Shown here piece by piece: positions 6,450-14,737 of a stretch of 16,269 nucleotides of DNA. A program made the translations under genes and the position numbers. The stretch's first letter is position 1. Each line of letters begins with the position of its first letter. Origin of the DNA: an uncultured Collinsella sp. (GTDB taxonomy: Bacteria > Actinomycetota > Coriobacteriia > Coriobacteriales > Coriobacteriaceae); assembly GCA_902494605.1 (NCBI GenBank), contig CABUUG010000029.1, forward strand, positions 1-16,269, in the 5' to 3' direction. The notes under the pieces are model-generated. The model was not told the origin of the DNA. It ran no database searches and worked only from the letters and a program-made list of their open reading frames with translations.

Positions 6450-6485
6450 GAAAAATATTGCGGCAAAGGGACAGCCCCTTTGCCG
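6450..6485 (-). terminator. Intrinsic terminator of the DUF1275 gene
   Basis: CGGCAAAGGG (6461-6470) and CCCTTTGCCG (6476-6485) form a perfect 10-bp stem. On the minus strand it is followed by CAATATTTTT, a U-rich tail. It lies 7 bases after the stop codon at 6493. Confidence 0.85.
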
Positions 6486-6492
6486 TATTCGG

Positions 6493-7209
6493 TTACTTTC
6501 GGCAGGCGTCTTTCCAATCTTCGCAGGCACGCTTCCAGCGAGAGCGCAAATCGCGCTCGCGGTCGATAAACATGATGGCAAACGCGACAAACAGCAGCAA
6601 GCTCGCCACGACGATGGCGTGCAGGCCTATGCGCTCAATACACCAGTTGCCCAGCACGGCGCCAAACACAAAGGTAAAGATCACACCAAAGTACAGCACG
6701 CCGTTTTCCAAAAAGCCGCGTTTGTGGGTGATGATGTAGTCGTCCACGTTTTGCAGCGCATTGCGCAGGTTACCGATGCACATGGTCGTGGCGATGCCGT
6801 GACCATGTATCTTGCGGAAGCTCTCGACCTGCATGCCGCAGGCAAACGAGGTGAGGCAGTTGGCGAGCAGGTTGTAACCGCCACCGGGGATAAAGCTCAC
6901 GCCCAGCAAGATGACGGCTTCAAAGAACACCGTCACCTGACGCCAGTGGATCACACTGCCAAACCGCTCGTGTACCAGGTCGGCAAGCATAATGCCCACA
7001 GCAAACGACACCACAGGGAAGAAGTAGCGCCCCGCAAGTGCCCAGTTGCCCTCCGAGATGCTCACGCCCACGAGCAGGATGTTGCCCGTCTGCGCGTTGG
7101 CGAAAACATGGTCGCGCCCAATGTACGAATACACGTCCATAAAGCCACCGGCGAGCGCCAAGATGATGCCCAGCTCAATAGACTCCGATATCTGTTTGGC
7201 ACGCTGCAT
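6493..7209 (-). CDS. DUF1275/YoaK family membrane protein
   Basis: 238 residues with about six membrane helices, matching the DUF1275 (YoaK/YcgM) family of inner-membrane proteins of unknown function. The family signature is at 22-46 (GFMDVYSYI... FANAQTGNILL). A related internal repeat follows at about 124-151 (CGMQVESFRKIHG, TTMCIGNLRNA). The C-terminal tail is basic and cytoplasmic-looking. The ATG at 7209 is chosen because AAGGAGG lies about 10 bases upstream and the family begins here; the frame can be extended to 7443, but that part has no family features. The gene is divergent from the YgiQ gene and has its own terminator. Confidence 0.85.
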   Translation of the reverse strand: MQRAKQISESIELGIILALAGGFMDVYSYIGRDHVFANAQTGNILLVGVSISEGNWALAGRYFFPVVSFAVGIMLADLVHERFGSVIHWRQVTVFFEAVILLGVSFIPGGGYNLLANCLTSFACGMQVESFRKIHGHGIATTMCIGNLRNALQNVDDYIITHKRGFLENGVLYFGVIFTFVFGAVLGNWCIERIGLHAIVVASLLLFVAFAIMFIDRERDLRSRWKRACEDWKDACRK

Positions 7210-7390
7210 CGTCGTGCATCCTCCTTGTTGACGACCCTCTCGTGCGTTGGCGGAAACATAGCCGCCGTTCATACTGTAACCCATTGACAACATGGCGTGC
7301 GCGCGAGACGGCCCCTTCGACACGGGGATACACAGTCTGGAAACAAACGGCACCCGCATCGACACGCCGATCCGCCAGCCCATGTACTCC

Positions 7391-7425
7391 ACCAGTCTTT
7401 TTAGCCCCGTCCCAAAAAGACTGGT
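7391..7425. repeat. Perfect stem-loop with GCCCCGTCCC loop (dispersed repeat, copy B)
   Basis: ACCAGTCTTTTT (7391-7402) and AAAAAGACTGGT (7414-7425) pair perfectly over 12 bp around the loop AGCCCCGTCCC. It abuts a TACAAT -10 element and lies about 40 bases before the YgiQ start, so it could be an operator or mRNA-boundary structure as well as a repeat. Its loop matches that of copy A at 435-459. Confidence 0.7.
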
Positions 7426-7431
7426 TACAAT
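7426..7431 (+). promoter_or_regulatory. Possible -10 box of the YgiQ gene
   Basis: TACAAT directly follows the stem-loop at 7391-7425. No clear -35 is present at 16-18 bp; that space is the stem-loop itself. Transcription would start near 7438, 25 bases before the GTG start. Confidence 0.35.
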
Positions 7432-7462
7432 TACGTGCAGCATACAAACACCGGGAGGGATC

Positions 7463-9598
7463 GTGGCAAAAAAGCCTCAGCACGCTCAGAACAACCAGCG
7501 CAGTCAGCAGGGCAAACAGGGCCAGCAGCAAAAGCGCAGCGGTAAGGCGCAGGGTGGGCGCACCACGCATACCCCAGCAGCGCCCACACGCCCCTGGCGT
7601 CCGGGCCGCGACAAGTTCCTCCCCGTCAGCCGCGCCGATATGGACACGCGCGGCTGGGACCAGTGCGACTTTGTCTACATCTGCGGCGACGCCTATGTGG
7701 ACCATCCCAGCTTTGGCATGGCCATCATCAGTCGCGTCCTCGACGCGCACGGCTACAAGGTGGGCATCATCTGCCAACCCGACTGGACCGACCCCGCCAG
7801 CATCACTGTGCTCGGCGAGCCGCGCCTGGGCTTTTTGGTCAGTGCCGGCAACATGGACTCCATGGTCAACCACTATTCGGTGACCAAACACCGCCGCCAC
7901 ACCGACGCCTATACCCCCGGTGGCGAGGAGGGGCGCCGTCCCAACCGAGCCGTCACGGTCTACGGCAACCTCATCCGCCAGACGTTTAAGGACGCCCCCA
8001 TCATCATCGGCGGCATCGAGGCAAGCCTGCGCCGCCTGGCCCACTACGACTACTGGCAGGATAAGCTCAAGCGCTCGGTGCTGCTCGACTCGGGCGCCGA
8101 CATCCTCATCTACGGCATGGGCGAGCACGCGATTGTCGAGATTGCCGACGCGCTCGACGCGGGGCTGCCCATCGATCAGATCACCTATAACAACGGCACC
8201 GTCTACCGCACAGGCTCGCTCGACGAGGTCTACGACTACGACCTGCTACCCAGCTGGGACGACCTTACCGCCGACAAGCTCAACTACGCGCGCAGCTTTA
8301 ACGTGCAACAGCAGAATATGGACCCCATCACCGGACATCGCCTGGTAGAGCCCTATCCCAACAGCGTCTATGTGGTGCAGAACCCGCCGTCGGCAACACT
8401 CACCACCGACGAGATGGACGAGGTTGCCGAACTCCCCTACGCACGCGATTGGCATCCCGACTACGACGCGGCAGGCGGCGTGCCGGCCTTTGCCGAGATC
8501 AAGTTTTCCATTAGCTCCAACCGCGGCTGTTTTGGCGAGTGCTCGTTTTGCGCGCTCACCTTCCACCAGGGCCGCGTGTTGCAGATGCGCAGCCACGACT
8601 CGATCATGCGCGAGGCCGAGCTGCTCACGCGCGATCCCGAGTTTAAGGGCTATATCAACGACGTGGGCGGACCGACGGCCAACTTTAGCCGCCCCGCCTG
8701 CGACAAGCAGCTCAAGCACGGCGTGTGCAAGAACAAGCGCTGCCTGTGGCCGAGCGTGTGCAAGAACATGGTGGTCGACGAGACCGGCTACACGCAGCTG
8801 CTGCGCGACCTGCGCCAGCTGCCGGGCGTCAAGAAGGTCTTCGTCCGCAGCGGCATCCGCTTTGACTACACCATGGCCGATGCCTCGGACGAGTTTTTGC
8901 GCGAGCTGCTGGAACACCATGTCTCGGGCCAGCTGCGCGTAGCGCCCGAGCACGTGAGCGACGCGGTACTGTCCGTGATGGGCAAGCCGAGCCGAGCTGT
9001 CTACGACGCATTCTGCCGTAAATTTGAACGCTTGAATCGCGAATACGGACTCAAGCAGTACGTGGTGCCGTATCTGATCTCGAGCCACCCCGGCTCAACG
9101 ATGAAGGAAGCCGTGGACCTTGCCGAAGCCGTGCGCGACATGGGTTACATGCCCGAGCAGGTGCAGGACTTCTACCCCACACCGTCCACCATGTCGACGT
9201 GCATGTACTACACCGGCGTGGACCCGCGCACCATGAAACCGATCTATGTGGCGCGCGACCCGCACGAGAAGGCCATGCAGCGCGCGCTCATCCAGTATCG
9301 CAAGCCCGAGAACTACAAGCTGGTACGCGAGGCGCTGGAAAAGGCTGGCCGTCGCGACCTGATCGGCTACACCAAGCATTGCCTGATCCGTCCCGTGCCG
9401 CCGCGCCCGGGCGAGACGTCTGCTGGCGGTGGGCATGGCGCAGCCAAGAAGGGCGGCAAGGCCCACGGTGGCGCCGCTGGCAAGGGGCCTAAGGGCAGCA
9501 AGGGGCACAGCGGCATGTCGCGCGCGCAGAACACTGCCGGGCGCAACCGTGCAGCTCAGGGGCGTCAGGGTGCCAACGGAGGCGGACGCCGCAACTAG
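7463..9598 (+). CDS. ygiQ: YgiQ family radical SAM protein
   Basis: 711 residues, close to the family's usual size. The N-terminal half (about 50-340) is the YgiQ N-terminal domain, with YICGDAYVDHPSFG and IIGGIEASLRRLAHYDYW as signatures. The radical SAM core begins near 345 and binds its [4Fe-4S] cluster through C356, C360 and C363 (RGCFGECSFCAL). Further cysteines cluster at 413-433. The biochemical reaction of YgiQ proteins is not established. The first 50 and last 60 residues are low-complexity and basic (Q/K/G-rich), probably disordered. I chose GTG at 7463 because GGGAGG precedes it by four to five bases and the in-frame ATG at 7292 lies upstream of the likely promoter. It is a single-gene unit. 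Confidence 0.92.
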   Translation: MAKKPQHAQNNQRSQQGKQGQQQKRSGKAQGGRTTHTPAAPTRPWRPGRDKFLPVSRADMDTRGWDQCDFVYICGDAYVDHPSFGMAIISRVLDAHGYKVGIICQPDWTDPASITVLGEPRLGFLVSAGNMDSMVNHYSVTKHRRHTDAYTPGGEEGRRPNRAVTVYGNLIRQTFKDAPIIIGGIEASLRRLAHYDYWQDKLKRSVLLDSGADILIYGMGEHAIVEIADALDAGLPIDQITYNNGTVYRTGSLDEVYDYDLLPSWDDLTADKLNYARSFNVQQQNMDPITGHRLVEPYPNSVYVVQNPPSATLTTDEMDEVAELPYARDWHPDYDAAGGVPAFAEIKFSISSNRGCFGECSFCALTFHQGRVLQMRSHDSIMREAELLTRDPEFKGYINDVGGPTANFSRPACDKQLKHGVCKNKRCLWPSVCKNMVVDETGYTQLLRDLRQLPGVKKVFVRSGIRFDYTMADASDEFLRELLEHHVSGQLRVAPEHVSDAVLSVMGKPSRAVYDAFCRKFERLNREYGLKQYVVPYLISSHPGSTMKEAVDLAEAVRDMGYMPEQVQDFYPTPSTMSTCMYYTGVDPRTMKPIYVARDPHEKAMQRALIQYRKPENYKLVREALEKAGRRDLIGYTKHCLIRPVPPRPGETSAGGGHGAAKKGGKAHGGAAGKGPKGSKGHSGMSRAQNTAGRNRAAQGRQGANGGGRRN

Positions 9599-9652
9599 CG
9601 CGGCGAGGCGGCATGCCGCCGTTGGCGACACGACACGCCCCACCAATAAAAT

Positions 9653-9695
9653 GCCGCTCGCCGGGGCGTCGCAGAACGATTCCCCGGCGAGCGGC
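9653..9695. terminator. Bidirectional terminator between YgiQ and PTS genes
   Basis: Arms 9653-9666 and 9682-9695 pair perfectly over 14 bp (GCCGCTCGCCGGGG). Minus-strand transcripts run on into ATTTTATTGG, so it fits best as the terminator of the PTS gene. On the plus strand it is followed by AT-rich CAATTAATATTG. A separate perfect palindrome, GGCGGCATGCCGCC, lies at 9607-9620. Confidence 0.8.
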
Positions 9696-9724
9696 CAATT
9701 AATATTGTCTATCTCAAAACGTCG

Positions 9725-11095
9725 TTACTTTTTGTCGAAACGACCATAGAGCGCAAACGAGAGCGCCGCAGAGATAACCCAAGTCAAAGCGATGCAGACG
9801 ACAATCATGATCAGGTTCATGGGATTGCCGCTTGGATCGGCATAAACGGGCAACGAGGTAATGCCGGGCATAACAAAGCCGAAGCACTTTGCGCCGAGAA
9901 CAACGGTAAGCGCACCGCCAATGCCATCCGCGATCATCGCAGCGATAAGCGGAGTCCTGTTAGGAACCTGAACGGTAAACAAGGCGGGCTCGGAAATTCC
10001 CATAAATGCTGAGAAGGCGCACGTCATTGCAGCGGACTTGAGCTTTTCGTCGGTCATGCGCAGGGCTGCACCAAAAGACGCACCGCTTTCGGCGAGGTTA
10101 TGGCAGAAAGAGATCGGGAGCAGATAGTCATACCCAAGCGTTGCGATATTGGAAATCTGGATAGGGCTCGTTGACTGATGCATGCCGAAGAGCACGATAA
10201 GCGGCATAAAGAAGCCCAGCAGAAAACCGGCAACGGGGCCTAACGTCGAGAATAGCCAAACGATACCGTTGGCAAGACCAAGACCGCACCAGGCACCAAT
10301 CGGAGCGAGCACAAACAGGTTGACGGGAATCACGATAGCAAGGGAGAGCGCCGGAACGACAACGAGCTTAAAAAGATCCGGCACGACTTTGTCGATTGCA
10401 CGATATACAAAAGACAAGCCAATGACGCCAAAGATAACCGGGAACACGGAATCGGCGTAGCTAAAAATCGGCACCGCAAAACCGAACAGCGCAAGGGGCG
10501 TCTCGCCCGTACCGACAGCGTTGACAATGGTCGGGTACATCAGCGATCCGGCAACACAAAGCGCAAGCGAACGGTTGACCCGGAACTTATCAGCTGTAGA
10601 CATTGCCAGCAAAAACGGCAAGAAGTAGAACGGGATATCCGAAATCATATTGAATATCGCAAAGTCGCCGGCACCCGTGTCGATTCCAAAAGCCGCGATA
10701 GCAGCCAGGATGCCCTTTACGATGCCTCCCGCCACCAGTGCGGGAATGATAGCGGAAAAGATGCCGGTGATGATATCGAATACGCGAGCCGAACCTTTTT
10801 GGAGCTCAGGCTGCTCGGCGTCGGCGGAGACCTCGCCACCCATCCTGTCACCTAGCATGGGCTCCAATTCGTCATATACCGACCCCACGCTGGCGCCGAT
10901 GATAACTTGCCACTGTCCGTCTTTAACCTGCGCGCCCAAGGCGCCGTCAAGCGTCTTAAGGGCCTCCAGGTCTGCCTTGCTATCGTCCTTCAGGTTGAAT
11001 CTGAGCCTTGTAATGCAGTGCGTTGCCATAACAACGTTATCGGCGCCGCCCACGAGCTCGAGGACACGAGCGGCCAGTTCCTTCTTGTCTGCCAC
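9725..11095 (-). CDS. PTS beta-glucoside-type transporter, EIIBC
   Basis: 456 residues. Imports a sugar, probably a beta-glucoside given the partner gene, and phosphorylates it. The EIIB domain is at 1-80 with phospho-cysteine C27 in ATHCITRLRFNL. The EIIC membrane domain is at about 100-450 with many helices, H306 in FGMHQ and the conserved GISEP loop (366-370). There is no EIIA domain (BglF-type proteins usually have one at the C-terminus), so phosphate must come from an EIIA elsewhere. I chose GTG at 11095: AGGAG lies eight bases before it, while it overlaps the GTG at 11104. It lies 11 bases after the GH1 gene, clearly one operon. The exact sugar is not readable. Confidence 0.9.
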   Translation of the reverse strand: MADKKELAARVLELVGGADNVVMATHCITRLRFNLKDDSKADLEALKTLDGALGAQVKDGQWQVIIGASVGSVYDELEPMLGDRMGGEVSADAEQPELQKGSARVFDIITGIFSAIIPALVAGGIVKGILAAIAAFGIDTGAGDFAIFNMISDIPFYFLPFLLAMSTADKFRVNRSLALCVAGSLMYPTIVNAVGTGETPLALFGFAVPIFSYADSVFPVIFGVIGLSFVYRAIDKVVPDLFKLVVVPALSLAIVIPVNLFVLAPIGAWCGLGLANGIVWLFSTLGPVAGFLLGFFMPLIVLFGMHQSTSPIQISNIATLGYDYLLPISFCHNLAESGASFGAALRMTDEKLKSAAMTCAFSAFMGISEPALFTVQVPNRTPLIAAMIADGIGGALTVVLGAKCFGFVMPGITSLPVYADPSGNPMNLIMIVVCIALTWVISAALSFALYGRFDKK

Positions 11096-11106
11096 GACAA
11101 TCACTC

Positions 11107-12585
11107 CTACCCAAGATCCTCGCCATTAGTGGCGATACATTTCTGATACCAATAGAAAGAGTCTTTACGCGAGCGCTCCGCAGTGCCGTTGCCGCAATTA
11201 TCCAGATCGACATAGATAAGCCCGTAGCGCTTGTCCATCGTAAGAGGACCGCAGGCAACAAGGTCAATGAATCCCCAGATCATGTATCCGCGCACGTCAA
11301 CGCCATCGATCACCGCTTCTTTAAGGCACTTTATGTGCTGGCGCAAATAATCGATTCGATACTCGTCGTGGATGCTGCCATCCTCCTCGACTACATCAGA
11401 TGTACCGAGGCCGTTCTCGGCGATATACAGAGGCAGCCCATAGCGGTCATACATCTGGTTAAGGGTAACCCTCAGGCCAATGGGATCGAGCTGCCAGCCC
11501 CACTCACTCGTCTCGAGATAAGGGTTCTTGTTTGCCATGACCAGATTACCCGCAGTCTTCTCCCATCCCTGATCGCAGGTGGATACCTGGGAAAAGTAGT
11601 ACGAAAAGGCCAGGAAGTCGACCGTGTTGCGAGCGATGAGCTCTTCATCGCCCGGTTCCATTTGAATCTCGATATCACACGCATCGAAATAGCGATTCAT
11701 ATAAGCGGGGTATTTTCCACGAGCCATCACGTCCGTATAGAACCAGTTGGAATACTGGTCGTCGTGAATAGCCTGCATGTTATCTTCGGGACGGCAGGTG
11801 GCGGGATACGTACAGAATCGAGCGATCATGCCGCCAACGGGAGTATCGGGCGAAAGACGATGGACAATCTCGACGGCACGCGCATTGGCAACAAACTCGT
11901 GGTGCAGGCACTGGAAGATGGCTCGATCGAAGTTCTCCCCCTCTTCGTCTTTGACCAGACAGACCCCGTCCCAAGGCGAAAAACGCGCTGCATTGAACTC
12001 GTTAAAAGGCAGCCAGAAATCGACCAGATCGCCCAATTCCGTAACGATTGTCTCGACATAGCGGGCGAAGAAATCAATCGTCTTGCGATTCTTCCATCCC
12101 CCATATGTGGTGACAAGATTTACCGGGATGTCATAGTGGAGCATGGTGACGAAGGTTTTAATGCCGTGCTTTTTGCACTCACCCAGCATACTTCGATACC
12201 ACTCGATGCCTTCGCGGTTAGGCTCAAGATCATCTCCGTTAGGATAGATTCGGCTCCAGCAAATAGAGGTGCGGAACAGCTTGAGACCCATCTCCGCAAA
12301 AAGCGCGATGTCCTCACGATAGTGATGATAGAAGTCGTTGCCACGCCTAAACGGGTAGAACTCAACGCCGTCATCTGCGAGAGCGTTCATTAGCTCGTCA
12401 TGGCAGAAGGGGTTGTTTTGATGCTTGTCCTCAATCTGGTCATGAGTCCAGGTACCATCCAGCCATCGACAATCCTGCGTCGACTTTCCCTTTCCGCCCT
12501 CATTCCAGGCGCCATCGGCCTGCGAGCACGATATGGCTCCGCCCCATAAAAAGTCGGAGTCAAACCCATGTTTTAACTTACTCAT
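11107..12585 (-). CDS. Glycoside hydrolase family 1, 6-phospho-beta-glucosidase
   Basis: 492 residues, the normal GH1 length, a cytoplasmic TIM-barrel enzyme. The acid/base is E196 (FNEF) and the nucleophile E390 (IAENGLG). FLWGGA at the N-terminus and the C-terminal DKRYGLIYVD and RSRKDSFYWY match BglA/AscB-type 6-phospho-beta-glucosidases; K452 and Y454 are the expected phosphate-binding pair. The serine-rich stretch that normally precedes them (VSAS) reads VACG here (residues 443-446). ATG at 12585 is preceded by AAGGTGG at five bases; the frame extends to 12657 but without a ribosome site or family sequence. First gene of the operon with the PTS gene, it hydrolyses the phosphorylated sugar that gene delivers. 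Confidence 0.93.
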   Translation of the reverse strand: MSKLKHGFDSDFLWGGAISCSQADGAWNEGGKGKSTQDCRWLDGTWTHDQIEDKHQNNPFCHDELMNALADDGVEFYPFRRGNDFYHHYREDIALFAEMGLKLFRTSICWSRIYPNGDDLEPNREGIEWYRSMLGECKKHGIKTFVTMLHYDIPVNLVTTYGGWKNRKTIDFFARYVETIVTELGDLVDFWLPFNEFNAARFSPWDGVCLVKDEEGENFDRAIFQCLHHEFVANARAVEIVHRLSPDTPVGGMIARFCTYPATCRPEDNMQAIHDDQYSNWFYTDVMARGKYPAYMNRYFDACDIEIQMEPGDEELIARNTVDFLAFSYYFSQVSTCDQGWEKTAGNLVMANKNPYLETSEWGWQLDPIGLRVTLNQMYDRYGLPLYIAENGLGTSDVVEEDGSIHDEYRIDYLRQHIKCLKEAVIDGVDVRGYMIWGFIDLVACGPLTMDKRYGLIYVDLDNCGNGTAERSRKDSFYWYQKCIATNGEDLG

Positions 12586-12659
12586 TTGCCCACCTTGATC
12601 GGATGCTCCAGCGGATAACCCAATACTAGGAAGAACAAGATGCATAAGATATCGCATAG

Positions 12660-12694
12660 AAAGCGTTTGTTTATAACATTTTTTTAGATATAAT
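12660..12694 (+). promoter_or_regulatory. AraC gene promoter with cre-like core, in the shared control region
   Basis: TATAAT (12689-12694) with TTGTTT (12667-12672) at 16 bp is a good plus-strand promoter for the AraC gene. AAAGCGTTT (12660-12668) overlaps the -35 and matches the core seen upstream of fucO. The GH1/PTS promoter must lie in the same 153-bp gap on the other strand, but I could not choose one confidently. The region from 12651 to 12710 is strikingly AT-rich. Confidence 0.5.
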
Positions 12695-12738
12695 ACCGTT
12701 TAAGGCATCGATTCTACCGTTCACCCCTGGAGCACCCC

Positions 12739-13731
12739 ATGGATTCGAATCTCAAACAGCTGCTCTATACGCATACCGAGACCGAAGAGTGGCATCGCAC
12801 ACATCCGGGAGAGCTCAGCCCGCGATATAACAGGGTGGAAACCACAACCATTAACGGCGAAGAGGTCTATCTGTTTGATTGGAAAGAAACTCTCGACGAA
12901 AACCCCGTGGGCCTTATCAAGGAGTCGCGCTTTACCGATATTCCTCCTCATATCAATCGGGATATGGAGCTTAACTACGTGTACGACGGCGTCTGCACGT
13001 TTATCGTCAACGGACGGCGACTACTCCTTAAAAAGGGCGACGTGCTCATTTGCAACACCGGCGTAGTCAGAAGCGTTCCATACGTTAAGGGCGAGCATGA
13101 TATCGTCATTTCGATCGTCTTCAAAAAAGAAATGTTCGATTCGTTGTTCCTGAGCCAGCTACCCGGCGCGTCACCATTAACGAATCTTCTATTTGATTTT
13201 GTGTCCAAAAACCGCGAGGCCCGAAAATATCTCATTCTTCCAGAGGAATACGCCCGACATGCGCGACGCCTCATCGAAATGCTCTTTATCGAATATCACT
13301 TTAAAGATGCCTATTCCAATGAACTCATGAGGCACCTCGCCGTCAGCCTATTCCTTGTTCTCATTCGAGGACTGTACCGACGCTCCGCAACTGATAACCA
13401 GGCGATCATGTCGGACGAACGCATCGTGTCGATTCTGAATCATATTGAGCGAAGCTACGGCGACTGCACACTCGAAAGCATTGCGAGCGATACGGGTTAT
13501 AGCACCAGCTATCTCAGCAGCTTGATCAAGCAAAAAACCGGCAAAACGTTTTCGCAAATCAAGCTCAACCAGCAGCTCACAGAGGCGGCATATCTTCTCA
13601 ATAACACCGAGCGCAGCGTGCAGTATGTAGCCCGAAAAGTCGGCATCTCCAACATGTCATTCTTTTACTCAAAATTTAAAGAAGCATTCGGCGAAACGCC
13701 AGGTGCGTTCAGGACGCATCGGTCTAATTAA
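12739..13731 (+). CDS. AraC family regulator, probable control of the beta-glucoside operon
   Basis: 330 residues. The N-terminal part (about 60-125) has the AraC-type cupin pattern (DIPPHINRDMELNYVYDG, LKKGDVLI), a likely ligand-binding domain. A helical linker follows (about 165-215). The C-terminal 100 residues hold two helix-turn-helix motifs: TLESIASDTGYSTSYLSSLIKQ at about 244-265 and VQYVARKVGISNMSFFYSKFKE at about 294-315, then GETPGAFR. It is divergent from the GH1/PTS operon and therefore its likely activator. TGGAG about seven bases upstream fixes the ATG. G+C is clearly lower than in surrounding housekeeping genes. Its stop is only 8 bases from the stop of the convergent CPBP gene, with no terminator between. 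Confidence 0.9.
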   Translation: MDSNLKQLLYTHTETEEWHRTHPGELSPRYNRVETTTINGEEVYLFDWKETLDENPVGLIKESRFTDIPPHINRDMELNYVYDGVCTFIVNGRRLLLKKGDVLICNTGVVRSVPYVKGEHDIVISIVFKKEMFDSLFLSQLPGASPLTNLLFDFVSKNREARKYLILPEEYARHARRLIEMLFIEYHFKDAYSNELMRHLAVSLFLVLIRGLYRRSATDNQAIMSDERIVSILNHIERSYGDCTLESIASDTGYSTSYLSSLIKQKTGKTFSQIKLNQQLTEAAYLLNNTERSVQYVARKVGISNMSFFYSKFKEAFGETPGAFRTHRSN

Positions 13732-13739
13732 AGGCGTTA

Positions 13740-14654
13740 TTACTCAGACCGATCAGCTTCGCGCGACACGGGAATGCGCAATCGAAGCAGCGAGCGCATC
13801 GCCTCTACCAGCACAAAGCCGGCGATGCCAACCGTGACCACAACGTCGAGCGGTGTGCCCACAAACCACAGCAGCCCCATGAGATACGACCCGGCATTAA
13901 ACGCAAAGTGCAGCAGAATCGTGTAGCGAAGCTTTCCGGTGGTCACGAGTACCCAACCAAAAATGAGGCCGGCAGCGCCCGCGTAGCAGCCCTGCACCCA
14001 GTTCATGTGCATAAAGCCGAAGACCGCCGCCTGCAGCACGATTGCCGCGGCGACGCCCCAGGTACTCGGGGCCGCCCAGGGCACTATGGCGCCGTCCTGC
14101 GCGTTCGCGCGGCGCCGGCGCTTCCAGAACGAACGGCACTGTGGATTAAACGCACGCAGCGAAAACTCAAAGATGATGCCGCGCACCAGGAGCTCTTCGC
14201 AAAACGGAGCGCCGAGCACTGTGGTCAAGACAGCAAGAAGGCTGGTATCGCCCATGCCCGTCTCCTCGACGAGCTCGCTATAGTCGGCCGCGGCGTCGGG
14301 CAACAGCGACAGCACGGCGTCGGTCACGTAGCCAACGACCACCTGCAGGGCAAGGCCAATCACGACAACGCAAGCGATGCGCTTCCATGCAGCACTTGCT
14401 CCCCCGCCGAGCGGACGTTCACCTTGCCGGCGCGCCATGAAGGAGCGGGGCCACAGATAACGCCACCACAGCAGCGCCATCAAAAACGACGCCGTCTGAG
14501 CGGCAGCCTGGAACCATTGGATATCGAGATTGTCGATCGGATAGCCCGTCAGCACCGATACGGCATCGAGAACCGAAAACAGAACCACGCTCAGGGCTAT
14601 ATCGGCAGCGACAACGCCAAAACATGCAAGCGCCCACGCCATCGCATTGAGCAT
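13740..14654 (-). CDS. CPBP family intramembrane metalloprotease
   Basis: 304 residues, about eight membrane helices. The three CAAX-protease/bacteriocin-processing (CPBP, Abi) motifs are all present: EExxxR at E153, E154, R158 (CEELLVRG); FxxxH at F212 and H216 (FGFMH); and HxxxN at H249 and N253 (LHFAFNA). Family members are zinc-dependent membrane proteases. In bacteria some process or give immunity to peptide bacteriocins, but no peptide gene is seen here, so the substrate is unknown. GAGGAGG lies a few bases before the chosen ATG at 14654; the same frame runs up to 15029 through the neighbouring gene, but that stretch is not protein-like. A basic loop (CRSFWKRRRRANAQ) sits at about 173-186. 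Confidence 0.9.
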   Translation of the reverse strand: MLNAMAWALACFGVVAADIALSVVLFSVLDAVSVLTGYPIDNLDIQWFQAAAQTASFLMALLWWRYLWPRSFMARRQGERPLGGGASAAWKRIACVVVIGLALQVVVGYVTDAVLSLLPDAAADYSELVEETGMGDTSLLAVLTTVLGAPFCEELLVRGIIFEFSLRAFNPQCRSFWKRRRRANAQDGAIVPWAAPSTWGVAAAIVLQAAVFGFMHMNWVQGCYAGAAGLIFGWVLVTTGKLRYTILLHFAFNAGSYLMGLLWFVGTPLDVVVTVGIAGFVLVEAMRSLLRLRIPVSREADRSE

Positions 14655-14709
14655 GCCAACCTCCTCAAAACCGTTCCCTAGTTCTACCACAACTCGGCAG
14701 AGAGCTAAT

Positions 14710-14736
14710 CCCATGGGGACGGAGGAAAACGGATCA
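14710..14736. repeat. 27-bp direct repeat, left copy
   Basis: Starts with the palindrome CCCATGGG and continues GACGGAGGAAAACGGATCA. It is identical to 15107-15133 at 26 of 27 positions and in the same orientation. It lies one base beyond the stop codon of the DinJ-like gene. The reverse strand carries CTCCGTCCCC, related to the CCGTCCC loop of copies A and B. Confidence 0.8.
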
Positions 14737-14737
14737 C

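Noticed and set aside
7292..7462. 57-residue upstream extension of the YgiQ protein from an ATG at 7292
   Set aside because: It spans the stem-loop and the likely -10 box, and has no ribosome site; GTG at 7463 has GGGAGG before it.
9607..9620. 14-bp perfect palindrome GGCGGCATGCCGCC as an operator
   Set aside because: It sits just past the YgiQ stop, away from promoters; high-GC palindromes of this kind arise easily and it has no partner.
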